From Phycisphaerales bacterium (GTDB lineage Bacteria > Planctomycetota > Phycisphaerae > Phycisphaerales > UBA1924): a DNA stretch of 42,559 nucleotides. Made by a program: the position numbers and the translations under genes. Each line of letters begins with the position of its first letter. Positions within the stretch are counted from its first letter, which is position 1. The notes beneath the pieces were generated by a model. The model did no database searches and was not told the origin of the DNA. It saw only the letters and a list, made by a program, of their open reading frames with translations. Where the stretch lies: the NCBI GenBank assembly GCA_015487555.1, contig WFPK01000016.1, positions 1 through 42,559 of the forward strand, read 5' to 3'. Positions 8,124 to 18,080 of this stretch are shown here, piece by piece.

Positions 8124-8903
8124 TTAGCGGTTTGTGTCTCCGCGATCTCCATCGGGGATGACCACTGGGGTATCGTTTCGTTGTGCGACTGCGACGAGGA
8201 ACGAGCCGAAGAGCGCATCCATCGAGGCGTTCTCTTTGAGCTTATAGCGTTTTTGCTGGGGTGCGCCGCCGAAGAGCCTTGCAGCGATGGGGAACACCGC
8301 AAACGGGGCCATGAGCATCGAGCTCTTGTTGTAGTGCGTTGCTTTGAGCGACATGAGATCGAACCCGGTGCTCTCGAGTCCGGTGAGCACATTGGCGGTG
8401 GTCATCGCGTACCGGAAGTTGGATTCTGGTGGTTCGATCGAGGGGTCGCAAACATGAGGCGGGCCGACCACATTCCAGGTGACCGACCCGGTGAAGAGGT
8501 TGAGCATCCGTCTGCGCATATCGCCTTGGTTTGGATAGCTGATAACGATGATGCCTCCGGGTTTGATGACCCGCGAGAACTCCCGCATGGCTTCGCCTCG
8601 GGCCCAGACCCGTTCGAGCCCGTTGAGGCAGGTGATGGCATCGAAGGATTGATCTTCAAAGGGGATGGTTTTGTTGAGGTCTACAAACTGACATTTGACA
8701 TCGCGTCCGCGGAACTGATCGGGGAACACATCGCAGCAGGTGGGCTCGAACCCGTTGTCGAGGAGCATATTGGCGAAGAATCCTTCGCCTGCGGGTAGAT
8801 CGAGCACGGTCTTGGCTTTGGCAGCTTTGAGTGCGTCGATCGCTTGATTGAAGGCGCCGATGGGTGAGCCGATGGGTTTGGCGATTTCTGATTGATCTGA
8901 CAT
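8124..8903 (-). CDS. Class I SAM-dependent methyltransferase
   Basis: 259 aa, Methyltransf_11-type Rossmann fold. Motif I is VLDLPAGEGFF (about residues 33-43). The acidic end of strand 2 is CCDVFPD, followed by CQFVDLNK and then PFEDQSFDAITCLNGLERVW (motif II region). VIKPGGIIVISYPN is the post-motif that precedes strand 5. The family methylates small molecules, lipids or quinones; the substrate is unknown. It lies 32 bp downstream of a sulfotransferase gene on the same strand, and the pair may modify the same sugar or lipid (inference). A TACACT box is 15 nt upstream of the ATG, leaving a very short leader. Confidence 0.85.
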   Translation of the reverse strand: MSDQSEIAKPIGSPIGAFNQAIDALKAAKAKTVLDLPAGEGFFANMLLDNGFEPTCCDVFPDQFRGRDVKCQFVDLNKTIPFEDQSFDAITCLNGLERVWARGEAMREFSRVIKPGGIIVISYPNQGDMRRRMLNLFTGSVTWNVVGPPHVCDPSIEPPESNFRYAMTTANVLTGLESTGFDLMSLKATHYNKSSMLMAPFAVFPIAARLFGGAPQQKRYKLKENASMDALFGSFLVAVAQRNDTPVVIPDGDRGDTNR

Positions 8904-8918
8904 GGCGGTGAATGCTCC

Positions 8919-8924
8919 AGTGTA
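8919..8924 (-). promoter_or_regulatory. Putative -10 box of the methyltransferase gene
   Basis: TACACT on the minus strand, 15 nt before the ATG at 8903. The resulting leader would be about 8 nt. The box lies in the short gap after the sulfotransferase gene, so the two genes could also be co-transcribed. Confidence 0.3.
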
Positions 8925-8935
8925 AAAACACGATT

Positions 8936-9802
8936 CTAGCGTGCGTATCCCAGCCTCGATTGGGCAGCCGAGATGATAGGCCCAACGAGCTCTAACTCAC
9001 CCGGGGACAGTGCCTCGCTGTAGGGTTTTCGGTCTTTCTCGATGGTTCGTTGAGCGATATCGGCCAGATTCTGCGGGTTCTCCACCTCGCAGAACTCGCC
9101 CAGACGCCGGGTTTGTCCTTCGGGATCACTGAGCACTTCTTCATATCGCACATGCAGGACTTGGTCTTGTGGGATCTGGTCTAATCCATCGAGGGCATGG
9201 GTGACAAAGGACTGCCATTGGTAGGCGATGGTTTCGATGAGTGAGTGGTCTTTGGCGAACTCGATCTGCCCTGGAGCGGTGGGCCCCCAGGTTGTCCGCC
9301 GAGCGCCCAGGCGCCTGCGGATGGCGTTGTTGAACCACCGGATGCCCTGTCCGGGGAGTTTCTTGAGATTGAGCGTCTTGTGATGCCCGCCTCCTAATCG
9401 ACGCGCGAGCACCTTGCCCAGCGTGTCCTTGTGCTCCCACCCGTACTTCATGTCCTGAAGGGTTTCGATCCCATCGCGGGCAACCATGACAAACCGGGCA
9501 TCGGGGAGCACGGCATGGCAGAACCCGATCCGAAGCGCATGGTGAGGCAGGTCGTCGATATAGCGCAAGGCATCATTCGAACGAAGGGTTTTTTCGATCT
9601 GCGAGCGGATGTGCTGGCAGACTTGCTCGTTGGCCTCTTCGCGGGTGCGAACATCGGAGCCTGCATCGCGAAAGGCATGGTTCCAGCATCCCAACGGCTC
9701 GAAGGCGGTGTGGAATCCGTCGAGCTCGCCGAGCATGTCGGCAAGCATGGACTTGCCCGAGCGGGTTGCGCCGATGAACAAGATGGGGCGGTCGATGGGC
9801 AT
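8936..9802 (-). CDS. Sulfotransferase family protein
   Basis: 288 aa. Transfers sulfate from PAPS to an acceptor. The N-terminus has the 5'-phosphosulfate loop as FIGATRSGKSMLADML (about 8-23). The more usual form is GxPRSGTTxL, so Lys replaces Thr and makes it look like a P-loop kinase. The 3'-phosphate region is RFVMVARDGIETLQDMKYGW (about 103-122), the familiar xRDPxD-like segment. VLHVRYEEVLSDPEGQTRRLGEFCEV (about 216-241) is the C-terminal sulfotransferase motif (RYEDLxxDP). The start at 9802 has no Shine-Dalgarno sequence but a TACCAT box 7 nt upstream. The acceptor is unknown; the downstream methyltransferase suggests a surface glycan or lipid modification. Confidence 0.85.
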   Translation of the reverse strand: MPIDRPILFIGATRSGKSMLADMLGELDGFHTAFEPLGCWNHAFRDAGSDVRTREEANEQVCQHIRSQIEKTLRSNDALRYIDDLPHHALRIGFCHAVLPDARFVMVARDGIETLQDMKYGWEHKDTLGKVLARRLGGGHHKTLNLKKLPGQGIRWFNNAIRRRLGARRTTWGPTAPGQIEFAKDHSLIETIAYQWQSFVTHALDGLDQIPQDQVLHVRYEEVLSDPEGQTRRLGEFCEVENPQNLADIAQRTIEKDRKPYSEALSPGELELVGPIISAAQSRLGYAR

Positions 9803-9809
9803 CGGGGAG

Positions 9810-9815
9810 ATGGTA
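9810..9815 (-). promoter_or_regulatory. Putative -10 box of the sulfotransferase gene, leaderless
   Basis: TACCAT on the minus strand, 7 nt before the ATG at 9802; the spacer is CTCCCCG. Confidence 0.4.
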
Positions 9816-9863
9816 TCGTGTTTGTCGGTTCGGGTCGAGTATGTCTGGTGTATCTGCGTGTGC

Positions 9864-10619
9864 TTACCGATGCCGACGGGTGCCGATGATCCCGCCGGTG
9901 AGGAGCAAAGCCAGAGCTCCCGGAGCCGGGATCACTGCGCCGTAGAGCCCGACCGACGAGATGTAGCCGGAGTATCCATACTTCATGCGGTTCCATTCTC
10001 CGGATCGTGACGCCCATCGTGATGCGCCTAGCGAGAAGTCCTCGAAGTTGCCGACGAGCCCGCCGGTGTAGTCATTGGTATCAACCACGACGCCATCGAC
10101 TTCAAGCTTCATTCCGTCGGCTCCAAACCCGAACTCCATGCTGTACCACTGGTTGAGATTGAGCATGCCCGAGTTGACATAAAAACTCCCGTTCTTGCTC
10201 TGAAGCCGAACCTGAATCGATCCCTCATGGCTGCTCTGCCCTCGCAGGAGATTGACGGTGAGGTGTCCGCCATCGACATACCCGCTGGCATCTTTGGAGA
10301 ATAAGGCTTCCTTCGTATTCCACCGTCCGGTTTGCATGAAGTCGATTGCCAGGACACCATCGGAGAGTTGATATGCTGCTCGATCCTCGAACTTGATGTA
10401 GTCTTTTGATTTTCCTCGCAGGAATCCCGCTGCTTGGCGTCCGCCAAAGGTGCCGATCTCGGCCTTGCCTTCGATCTCGCCGTTGTTATTGCCCGTGATG
10501 TCGAGTGCGTTTCCATTGGAGAAGTCCCACCCTCCGACTTGCTGCCTGCCGTCGATCAGATCCGCGTTGGTCAGCCCCGCAGCCGATGCGATGATCGTTG
10601 CCATCACGATCCGATTCAT
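9864..10619 (-). CDS. Secreted LamG-like protein with PEP-CTERM-like tail
   Basis: 251 aa. A signal peptide (MNRIVMATIIASAAGLTNA) is followed by a beta-rich domain: VGGWDFSNG.ALDITGNNNG at the start, DGVLAIDFMQTG and LNLNQWYSMEFGFGADGMKLEVDG in the middle. These match the concanavalin A-like / LamG jelly-roll type that often binds polysaccharide. The C-terminus, VIPAPGALALLLTGGIIGTRRHR, combines a Pro motif, a hydrophobic helix and Arg residues. It is the Phycisphaerae form of the PEP-CTERM sorting signal, which an exosortase would cleave (none seen in this window). ATG 10619 is chosen for the signal peptide and an AGGA 5 nt upstream. Upstream Met codons (10637, 10652) are possible. Confidence 0.8.
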   Translation of the reverse strand: MNRIVMATIIASAAGLTNADLIDGRQQVGGWDFSNGNALDITGNNNGEIEGKAEIGTFGGRQAAGFLRGKSKDYIKFEDRAAYQLSDGVLAIDFMQTGRWNTKEALFSKDASGYVDGGHLTVNLLRGQSSHEGSIQVRLQSKNGSFYVNSGMLNLNQWYSMEFGFGADGMKLEVDGVVVDTNDYTGGLVGNFEDFSLGASRWASRSGEWNRMKYGYSGYISSVGLYGAVIPAPGALALLLTGGIIGTRRHR

Positions 10620-10827
10620 CGTTGTCCTCGTGCGCATGTTGTGTTTCCCCATACTTTGCTTTGGTGTCGTTGTCCCGAATCATGCCTCGCTCCGAGCGAT
10701 TGAGGCATGATCTGCCCCTGATGTGCAAAGCATCGAGCGGGATGGCCACCGGATTATCTGGGGATTGGAAGCCTGCCGATGGGTTGTTCGGGATACCCGA
10801 TTATCGGGTCTGCGCGAGGCGGATCGC
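10620..10827 (-). other. uvrA / LamG-protein intergenic region with two palindromes
   Basis: Inverted repeat ATCATGCCTC / GAGGCATGAT at 10679-10711 (10-bp arms, 13-nt loop) and palindrome ACCCGAT-T-ATCGGGT at 10795-10809, 19 bp beyond the uvrA stop. Neither has a T-run. They may protect the uvrA 3' end or act as operators (inference). No gene is seen. Confidence 0.6.
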
Positions 10828-14003
<3,176 letters not shown>

Positions 14004-14007
<4 letters not shown>

Positions 14008-14207
14008 GGCTGCGATTCCGGCGTGGTCGCAGTGGGTTGGGCAGCGTCGGCTTGCTGGTTTTGTGTAGCGAGGTGCTTCATGAAGTAGATCATGCCCAGA
14101 AGCGTGAACCCGATGACCACGCCTGAGAGGTATGAGCCAAGCTTAGATCGGAACTGGGCAGGCGTAGAAAACTCCGAGCCTGTGTTGGGAGGTTGGTTGG
14201 TTTGCAT
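14004..14207 (-). CDS. Small single-pass membrane protein between uvrB and uvrA
   Basis: 67 aa, not recognised. A short polar N-terminus (about 1-25, Gln/Pro/Ser) precedes one membrane helix with the core YLSGVVIGFTLLGMIYFM (about 26-43). The tail is polar and Gln/Ala/Thr-rich. There is no signal-peptidase site, so the helix is probably an anchor. It lies 24 bp after uvrB and its stop overlaps the TTG start of uvrA by 4 bp, so uvrA translation depends on it. A TACAAT box 5 nt before the ATG would give a leaderless transcript for this gene and uvrA. It may serve only as a coupling leader, or tie repair to the membrane; neither is shown. Confidence 0.7.
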
Positions 14208-14212
14208 GGGGG

Positions 14213-14218
14213 ATTGTA
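14213..14218 (-). promoter_or_regulatory. Putative -10 box of the small gene-uvrA unit, leaderless
   Basis: TACAAT on the minus strand, 5 nt (CCCCC) before the ATG at 14207. The same CCTACAAT-C(T/C)CCC-ATG arrangement precedes pyrD. Confidence 0.45.
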
Positions 14219-14231
14219 GGTGGGTGAATCC

Positions 14232-16496
14232 TCAGCGTTTCTTCTTTGTTCGCCCTTTGCGGGTGCCCGCTGAGCCTGCCTGTCCGCGTTTGGGTCCGAT
14301 GGCTTTGGCGAGCTCGGATCGGCGGATCAGGATCGGGGAATTGTCGTCAATCTCGCCTTCAGCGATGATGAGCTCTTTGACATGGGTCATCTGGTCGCGG
14401 AGCAGGGCCGCTGCTTCGAACTCCATCTGCTGGGCAGCTTCGAGCATGTCAGCTTCGAGAATCTTGACCAGATCACGGGCATCGAGGCTTGGGTCGCTGG
14501 TGTCGTTGGCTGCGAGTTTGGCTGTCTTGCGGGCTTCGAGGGCAGAGGTGATCCCGGTGCGGATTTCTTTCTTGATGGTGGTCGGCGTGATGCCGTGCTG
14601 GGTGTTGTATTCGAGCTGCTTGGCGCGCCTGCGGGCGGTTTCGTCCATTGCGGTGCTCATCGCGTTGGTGACTTTGTCCGCATACAGGATCACCTTGGCA
14701 TCAACATTGCGCGCAGCCCGCCCCATCTGCTGGATCAGACTCGTCGCGCTGCGCAAGAACCCTTCCTTGTCGGCATCGAGGATCGTCACCAGCGAAACCT
14801 CAGGCAGGTCGAGCCCTTCGCGCAAGAGATTCACACCGACCAGAATATCAAAATCGCCTGCGCGCAATCCGGTCAGAATCTCAAGCCGATCGAGGGTTTC
14901 GATGTCCGAATGTAAATACCGCACGCGCAAACCCTGATCGGAGAGATAGGTCGTTAGGTCTTCGCAGAGCCGTTTGGTCAAGGCTGTCACCAGGACGCGA
15001 TCGCCTGCCTCGACGCACGCTCGGCATTGTTCGAGCAGATCGGGCACCTGTCCCGATGCCGGGCGGACTTCGACGATCGGGTCGAGCAATCCGGTGGGGC
15101 GGATGACTTGTTCGACGATCTCGCCTCCGGTTTTTTCGAGCTCGTACGGGCCGGGCGTCGCACTCACATACATGACCTGAGGCACAATCGCTTCAAACTC
15201 CTCAAAGCGTAATGGACGGTTATCCAAACAACTCGGCAAGCGGAACCCATGCTCGACGAGGACATCCTTGCGGGCCTTGTCGCCGTTGAACATGGCGCGG
15301 ATTTGGGGGAGCGTCACATGCGATTCGTCGATGATGAGGAGCCAGTCTTTGAGGTTGGTGCGCGAGACGCCGAAGCGCTGAGCGTCCCCAGCGTGATCGC
15401 GAGAATCATTGTTTGGTGGCTCGGCTCGCCGAGCCGGGTATTCAGGAGAAAGCCCCGGCTCGGCGAGCCGGGCCACCGGGGATGCCGCCGGTGCATAGTC
15501 AAAGTAATCCATCAGTGTAAACGGGCGTTCGCCGGGTTTTCTGCCGTCCATGTAGCGCGAATAGTTTTCCACGCCCGAGCAATACCCGATCTCCTCGATC
15601 ATCTCAAGATCGTACTTGGTGCGCGCCAGCAGGCGTTGGGCTTCGAGGAGTTTGCCCTCGTGGCGCAGCTCCATCACCCGCTCGTCCATCTCGGTGCGGA
15701 TCGAGGTGATGATTTCGGAGAGTCGATCCTCGGGCATGACATAGTGGACTGCGGGGAAGAGGAAGTATTGGGTTTCTTGGGCGAGGAGTTCGCCGGAGGT
15801 TGGGTTGATGAGTTCGATGCGGTCGATCTCGTCGCCGAAGAGCTCGATGCGCAGGGCGAACTTTTCATAGGCGGGCCAAATCTCGATCGCATCGCCCCGT
15901 GATCGGTACTGTCCGCGCTGAAACTCGATCTCGGATCGCTCGTACTGCATCGCATTGAGGGCGAGGAAGAGCTCGCGCCTTGGGAGGGTCGAGCCGACGA
16001 TGAGCGGGTAGATCTGGTTGGAGTAGGCGCTTGGTGAGCCGAGCCCGAAGATGCACGAGACGGAGGCGACGACGATGCAGTCTCGGCGTTGGAGCAGGTT
16101 GGAGGTTGCAGCGAGGCGGAGCTGGTCGAGGTCATCGTTGCGGGCGGAGTCTTTTTCGATGTAGATATCGCGCCCGGGGATGTAGGCTTCGGGTTGGTAG
16201 TAGTCGTAGTAGGAGACGAAGTAGTTGACGGAGTTGTTGGGGAAGAAGGCTTTGAGTTCTTCAAAGAGCTGGGCTGCGAGGGTTTTGTTGTGCGAGAGGA
16301 TCAGCGTGGGCTTGTTTGTTCTGGCGATGACATTGGCCATGGTGAAGGTTTTGCCCGTGCCGGTGGCGCCGAGCAGGCAGGTGGACTGCTGCCCTTGGTT
16401 GATTGCGTGGGTGAGCGCGTCGATGGCATCGGGCTGATCGCCCGCAGGGGCAAAGTCGGCGACGACCTCGAATGGTTTGCTGGGCTGGGCGGGCAT
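14232..16496 (-). CDS. uvrB: Excinuclease ABC subunit B
   Basis: Damage-verifying helicase-like ATPase that UvrA loads onto DNA and that recruits UvrC. 754 aa, about 70-90 more than usual. Seen are Walker A LLGATGTGKT (41-50), the beta-hairpin YYDYYQPEAYIP, GERPFTLMDYFD, Walker B DESH, SATPGPYE, the helicase motifs with LVTALTKRL and QMGRAARN, and a C-terminal UVR motif (MLEAAQQMEFEAAALLRDQM), which contacts UvrC. A Lys/Arg tail ends the protein. About 45 extra residues, part of them from a hairpin pair, lie between MDYFD and WLLIIDESH, immediately before Walker B. The start ATG 16496 has a TAGTAT box 6 nt upstream and no Shine-Dalgarno sequence. Confidence 0.97.
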   Translation of the reverse strand: MPAQPSKPFEVVADFAPAGDQPDAIDALTHAINQGQQSTCLLGATGTGKTFTMANVIARTNKPTLILSHNKTLAAQLFEELKAFFPNNSVNYFVSYYDYYQPEAYIPGRDIYIEKDSARNDDLDQLRLAATSNLLQRRDCIVVASVSCIFGLGSPSAYSNQIYPLIVGSTLPRRELFLALNAMQYERSEIEFQRGQYRSRGDAIEIWPAYEKFALRIELFGDEIDRIELINPTSGELLAQETQYFLFPAVHYVMPEDRLSEIITSIRTEMDERVMELRHEGKLLEAQRLLARTKYDLEMIEEIGYCSGVENYSRYMDGRKPGERPFTLMDYFDYAPAASPVARLAEPGLSPEYPARRAEPPNNDSRDHAGDAQRFGVSRTNLKDWLLIIDESHVTLPQIRAMFNGDKARKDVLVEHGFRLPSCLDNRPLRFEEFEAIVPQVMYVSATPGPYELEKTGGEIVEQVIRPTGLLDPIVEVRPASGQVPDLLEQCRACVEAGDRVLVTALTKRLCEDLTTYLSDQGLRVRYLHSDIETLDRLEILTGLRAGDFDILVGVNLLREGLDLPEVSLVTILDADKEGFLRSATSLIQQMGRAARNVDAKVILYADKVTNAMSTAMDETARRRAKQLEYNTQHGITPTTIKKEIRTGITSALEARKTAKLAANDTSDPSLDARDLVKILEADMLEAAQQMEFEAAALLRDQMTHVKELIIAEGEIDDNSPILIRRSELAKAIGPKRGQAGSAGTRKGRTKKKR
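15415..15477 (-). repeat. In-frame paired hairpin element in uvrB
   Basis: The shortest copy (63 bp), with a 14-nt spacer. Arms at 15415-15438 and about 15454-15477. One base differs from the consensus in the left arm (GGTGGCTCGG). In the uvrB frame the arms read VARLAEPG and PARRAEPP, a different frame combination from uvrA and nrdJ. The insert covers residues about 340-361. Confidence 0.9.
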
Positions 16497-16502
16497 GGGG
16501 AG

Positions 16503-16508
16503 ATACTA
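16503..16508 (-). promoter_or_regulatory. Putative -10 box of uvrB, leaderless
   Basis: TAGTAT on the minus strand, 6 nt (CTCCCC) before the ATG at 16496. Confidence 0.4.
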
Positions 16509-16513
16509 GGTCG

Positions 16514-16600
16514 TGTCTGACGGCTCGCAAAACCTCCTCCCGCGGAAGCCCTAGGGAGGAGAAAGAGAGTGGTGTTCGTAAGTAAACAAGCCGTCAGACA
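16514..16600. repeat. 87-bp inverted-repeat element with nested hairpin
   Basis: Perfect 12-bp terminal inverted repeats TGTCTGACGGCT (16514-16525) / AGCCGTCAGACA (16589-16600). Inside is the hairpin CTCCTCCC...GGGAGGAG (about 16534-16561), related to the one at 2743-2768. It fills the gap between the protease gene and uvrB. There is no transposase, and no clear target duplication is seen. Confidence 0.75.
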
Positions 16601-16629
16601 TGGCCTCGGTGGAGTAGGGGGGATCGGCT

Positions 16630-18027
16630 TCATCCACCATACATCGAGAGCGGGATCATGTTTCTGTTGGCAGCGAGCCAGTCCCGTGCCTCGGAGATGG
16701 TGGTGTAGGCATCGTGCCCGATATCGGTGGGGACGACATCGAGATGGAGCGCGCCGAGTTTCTTTGCGCGCTTGTTGACATCTGCGATGTGCGCCAGTGC
16801 TTCGAGCATGATATCGCACGCAGCGATCGAAGCGGCGCATCGTTTACGCCAGTTCTGAACCGAGACGCCATCGGGCTGTCGGCTGCCGTTGGGGAGCTGG
16901 TAGTAGCGGTAGTCATTGAAGCTCCTTGGACTATTTTGCTCTAAGTCCTTGGCAGCATCGGAAAAGATGTTGATCGCATTTGTGAACTTTGCAGAGAGTT
17001 TGAGCCGGTCCTTGCCCGAAGTCTCCATGATGCGTTGGCCCATGTTCTTGGCTTCTGTCCAGTGCTCGACGCCGATCAGCTCGCCGAGCTCGCTGAGCTC
17101 TCCATCAAACTCCTTGGCCATCCCGATCTGAACCATCTGCCCGGCGCGGATGGTCAAGATGGTGCCCTTCGAGTCGATCTGCTGGGCCCCTCCGCCTGGG
17201 CGCGAAGCGAACACCTTGTGCTCATCATCGACCCAGACCTCGGCTTCGAGCACGACCATCGCGTTGAAAATCTCAGGCGGGAATCCCTTGGACTCGGCCC
17301 GGGCAGCGATCTCGGCAGCCCAGATCGAGTTGAACTTGGCATCGACCTGGGCAGCTCCCGAGGTGTTGTCTTCGGAATAGGCGACCGCGCCGCCCACGCG
17401 GGCATCGGGACGAACAAAGATGTCGTCAGCTGCAGCGACATAGACACTCGCTGCCGAGATTGCGCCCTCCTCGACAAGGGCGTGGTAGATCAGATCATCA
17501 TCGAACTCCTTGAGTACCTTGAGCGTTTCGACCGCGTCGTAGACATACCCGCCGCCAGAGTCAATGGTGAACACGACATGCTTGATCTTGCGTCTCGATG
17601 CCTGCGAGAGCGCTTTGCGCAATCCATCAGCATTGGTTTCCATCCCGATCATCCCCGTGACGGGCACGACCATATAGAGTGTGCGATTGGCCTTGGAAGG
17701 GCGAGGCTCGCGCGAGCGGGGCGCGCTTCGCTTTGGGCGATCGGTGGTTGATTTGGGCGAAGTTTTTTTCTCTGCGTCCGCTTGCTCATCAGCAGATTCT
17801 GTCTCGATTGGCTTGCGTTCGATCGACTTGACCTTGTATCTCGGGAAAGTCTTGGTGGTCTTGATATTGGAGATCGTCACCTCGATGACCACCTCGGCCC
17901 CGGTCTCTTTGACAACGATCCCTTCGATGACCGTCCCGTCCTTGAGCGTCACAATGTCGGCTTGGCCAAGAGAAACAGCGAGGGCGAGGAAAGCAAGAAT
18001 CAACGATCGCATGATAAACTGTGTCAT
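16630..18027 (-). CDS. Secreted ClpP/crotonase-fold serine protease-like protein (S49/NfeD-type)
   Basis: 465 aa. Signal peptide (about 1-23, ending LGQA). Then a small domain DIVTLKDGTVIEGIVVKETGAEVVIEV, a type common in planctomycetes, and a Lys/Arg/Ser-rich linker (75-115). The protease-like domain begins MVVPVTGMIG (119-128), with IDSGGG (155-160) at the place of the S49 INSPGG oxyanion loop. GAISAASVYVAAADDIFV (188-205) aligns with the nucleophile helix of NfeD proteases, making Ser191 the likely nucleophile. VGGAVAYSED follows. A C-terminal domain of about 200 residues is not recognised. It probably acts in the periplasm or outer compartment on membrane proteins. It lies between smc and uvrB; the start ATG has TATACT 6 nt upstream. 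Catalytic activity is inferred. Confidence 0.75.
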   Translation of the reverse strand: MTQFIMRSLILAFLALAVSLGQADIVTLKDGTVIEGIVVKETGAEVVIEVTISNIKTTKTFPRYKVKSIERKPIETESADEQADAEKKTSPKSTTDRPKRSAPRSREPRPSKANRTLYMVVPVTGMIGMETNADGLRKALSQASRRKIKHVVFTIDSGGGYVYDAVETLKVLKEFDDDLIYHALVEEGAISAASVYVAAADDIFVRPDARVGGAVAYSEDNTSGAAQVDAKFNSIWAAEIAARAESKGFPPEIFNAMVVLEAEVWVDDEHKVFASRPGGGAQQIDSKGTILTIRAGQMVQIGMAKEFDGELSELGELIGVEHWTEAKNMGQRIMETSGKDRLKLSAKFTNAINIFSDAAKDLEQNSPRSFNDYRYYQLPNGSRQPDGVSVQNWRKRCAASIAACDIMLEALAHIADVNKRAKKLGALHLDVVPTDIGHDAYTTISEARDWLAANRNMIPLSMYGG

Positions 18028-18033
18028 GCAGCG

Positions 18034-18039
18034 AGTATA
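18034..18039 (-). promoter_or_regulatory. Putative -10 box of the protease gene, leaderless
   Basis: TATACT on the minus strand, 6 nt before the ATG at 18027, in the 53-bp gap after smc. Confidence 0.45.
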
Positions 18040-18080
18040 TCAGGTGCAATCAAGCCTTGGAAGTATCATTTGCAGCGATT

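Noticed and set aside
16514-16600. Insertion-sequence ends
   Set aside because: Only 87 bp, no transposase and no target-site duplication; kept as a repeat instead.
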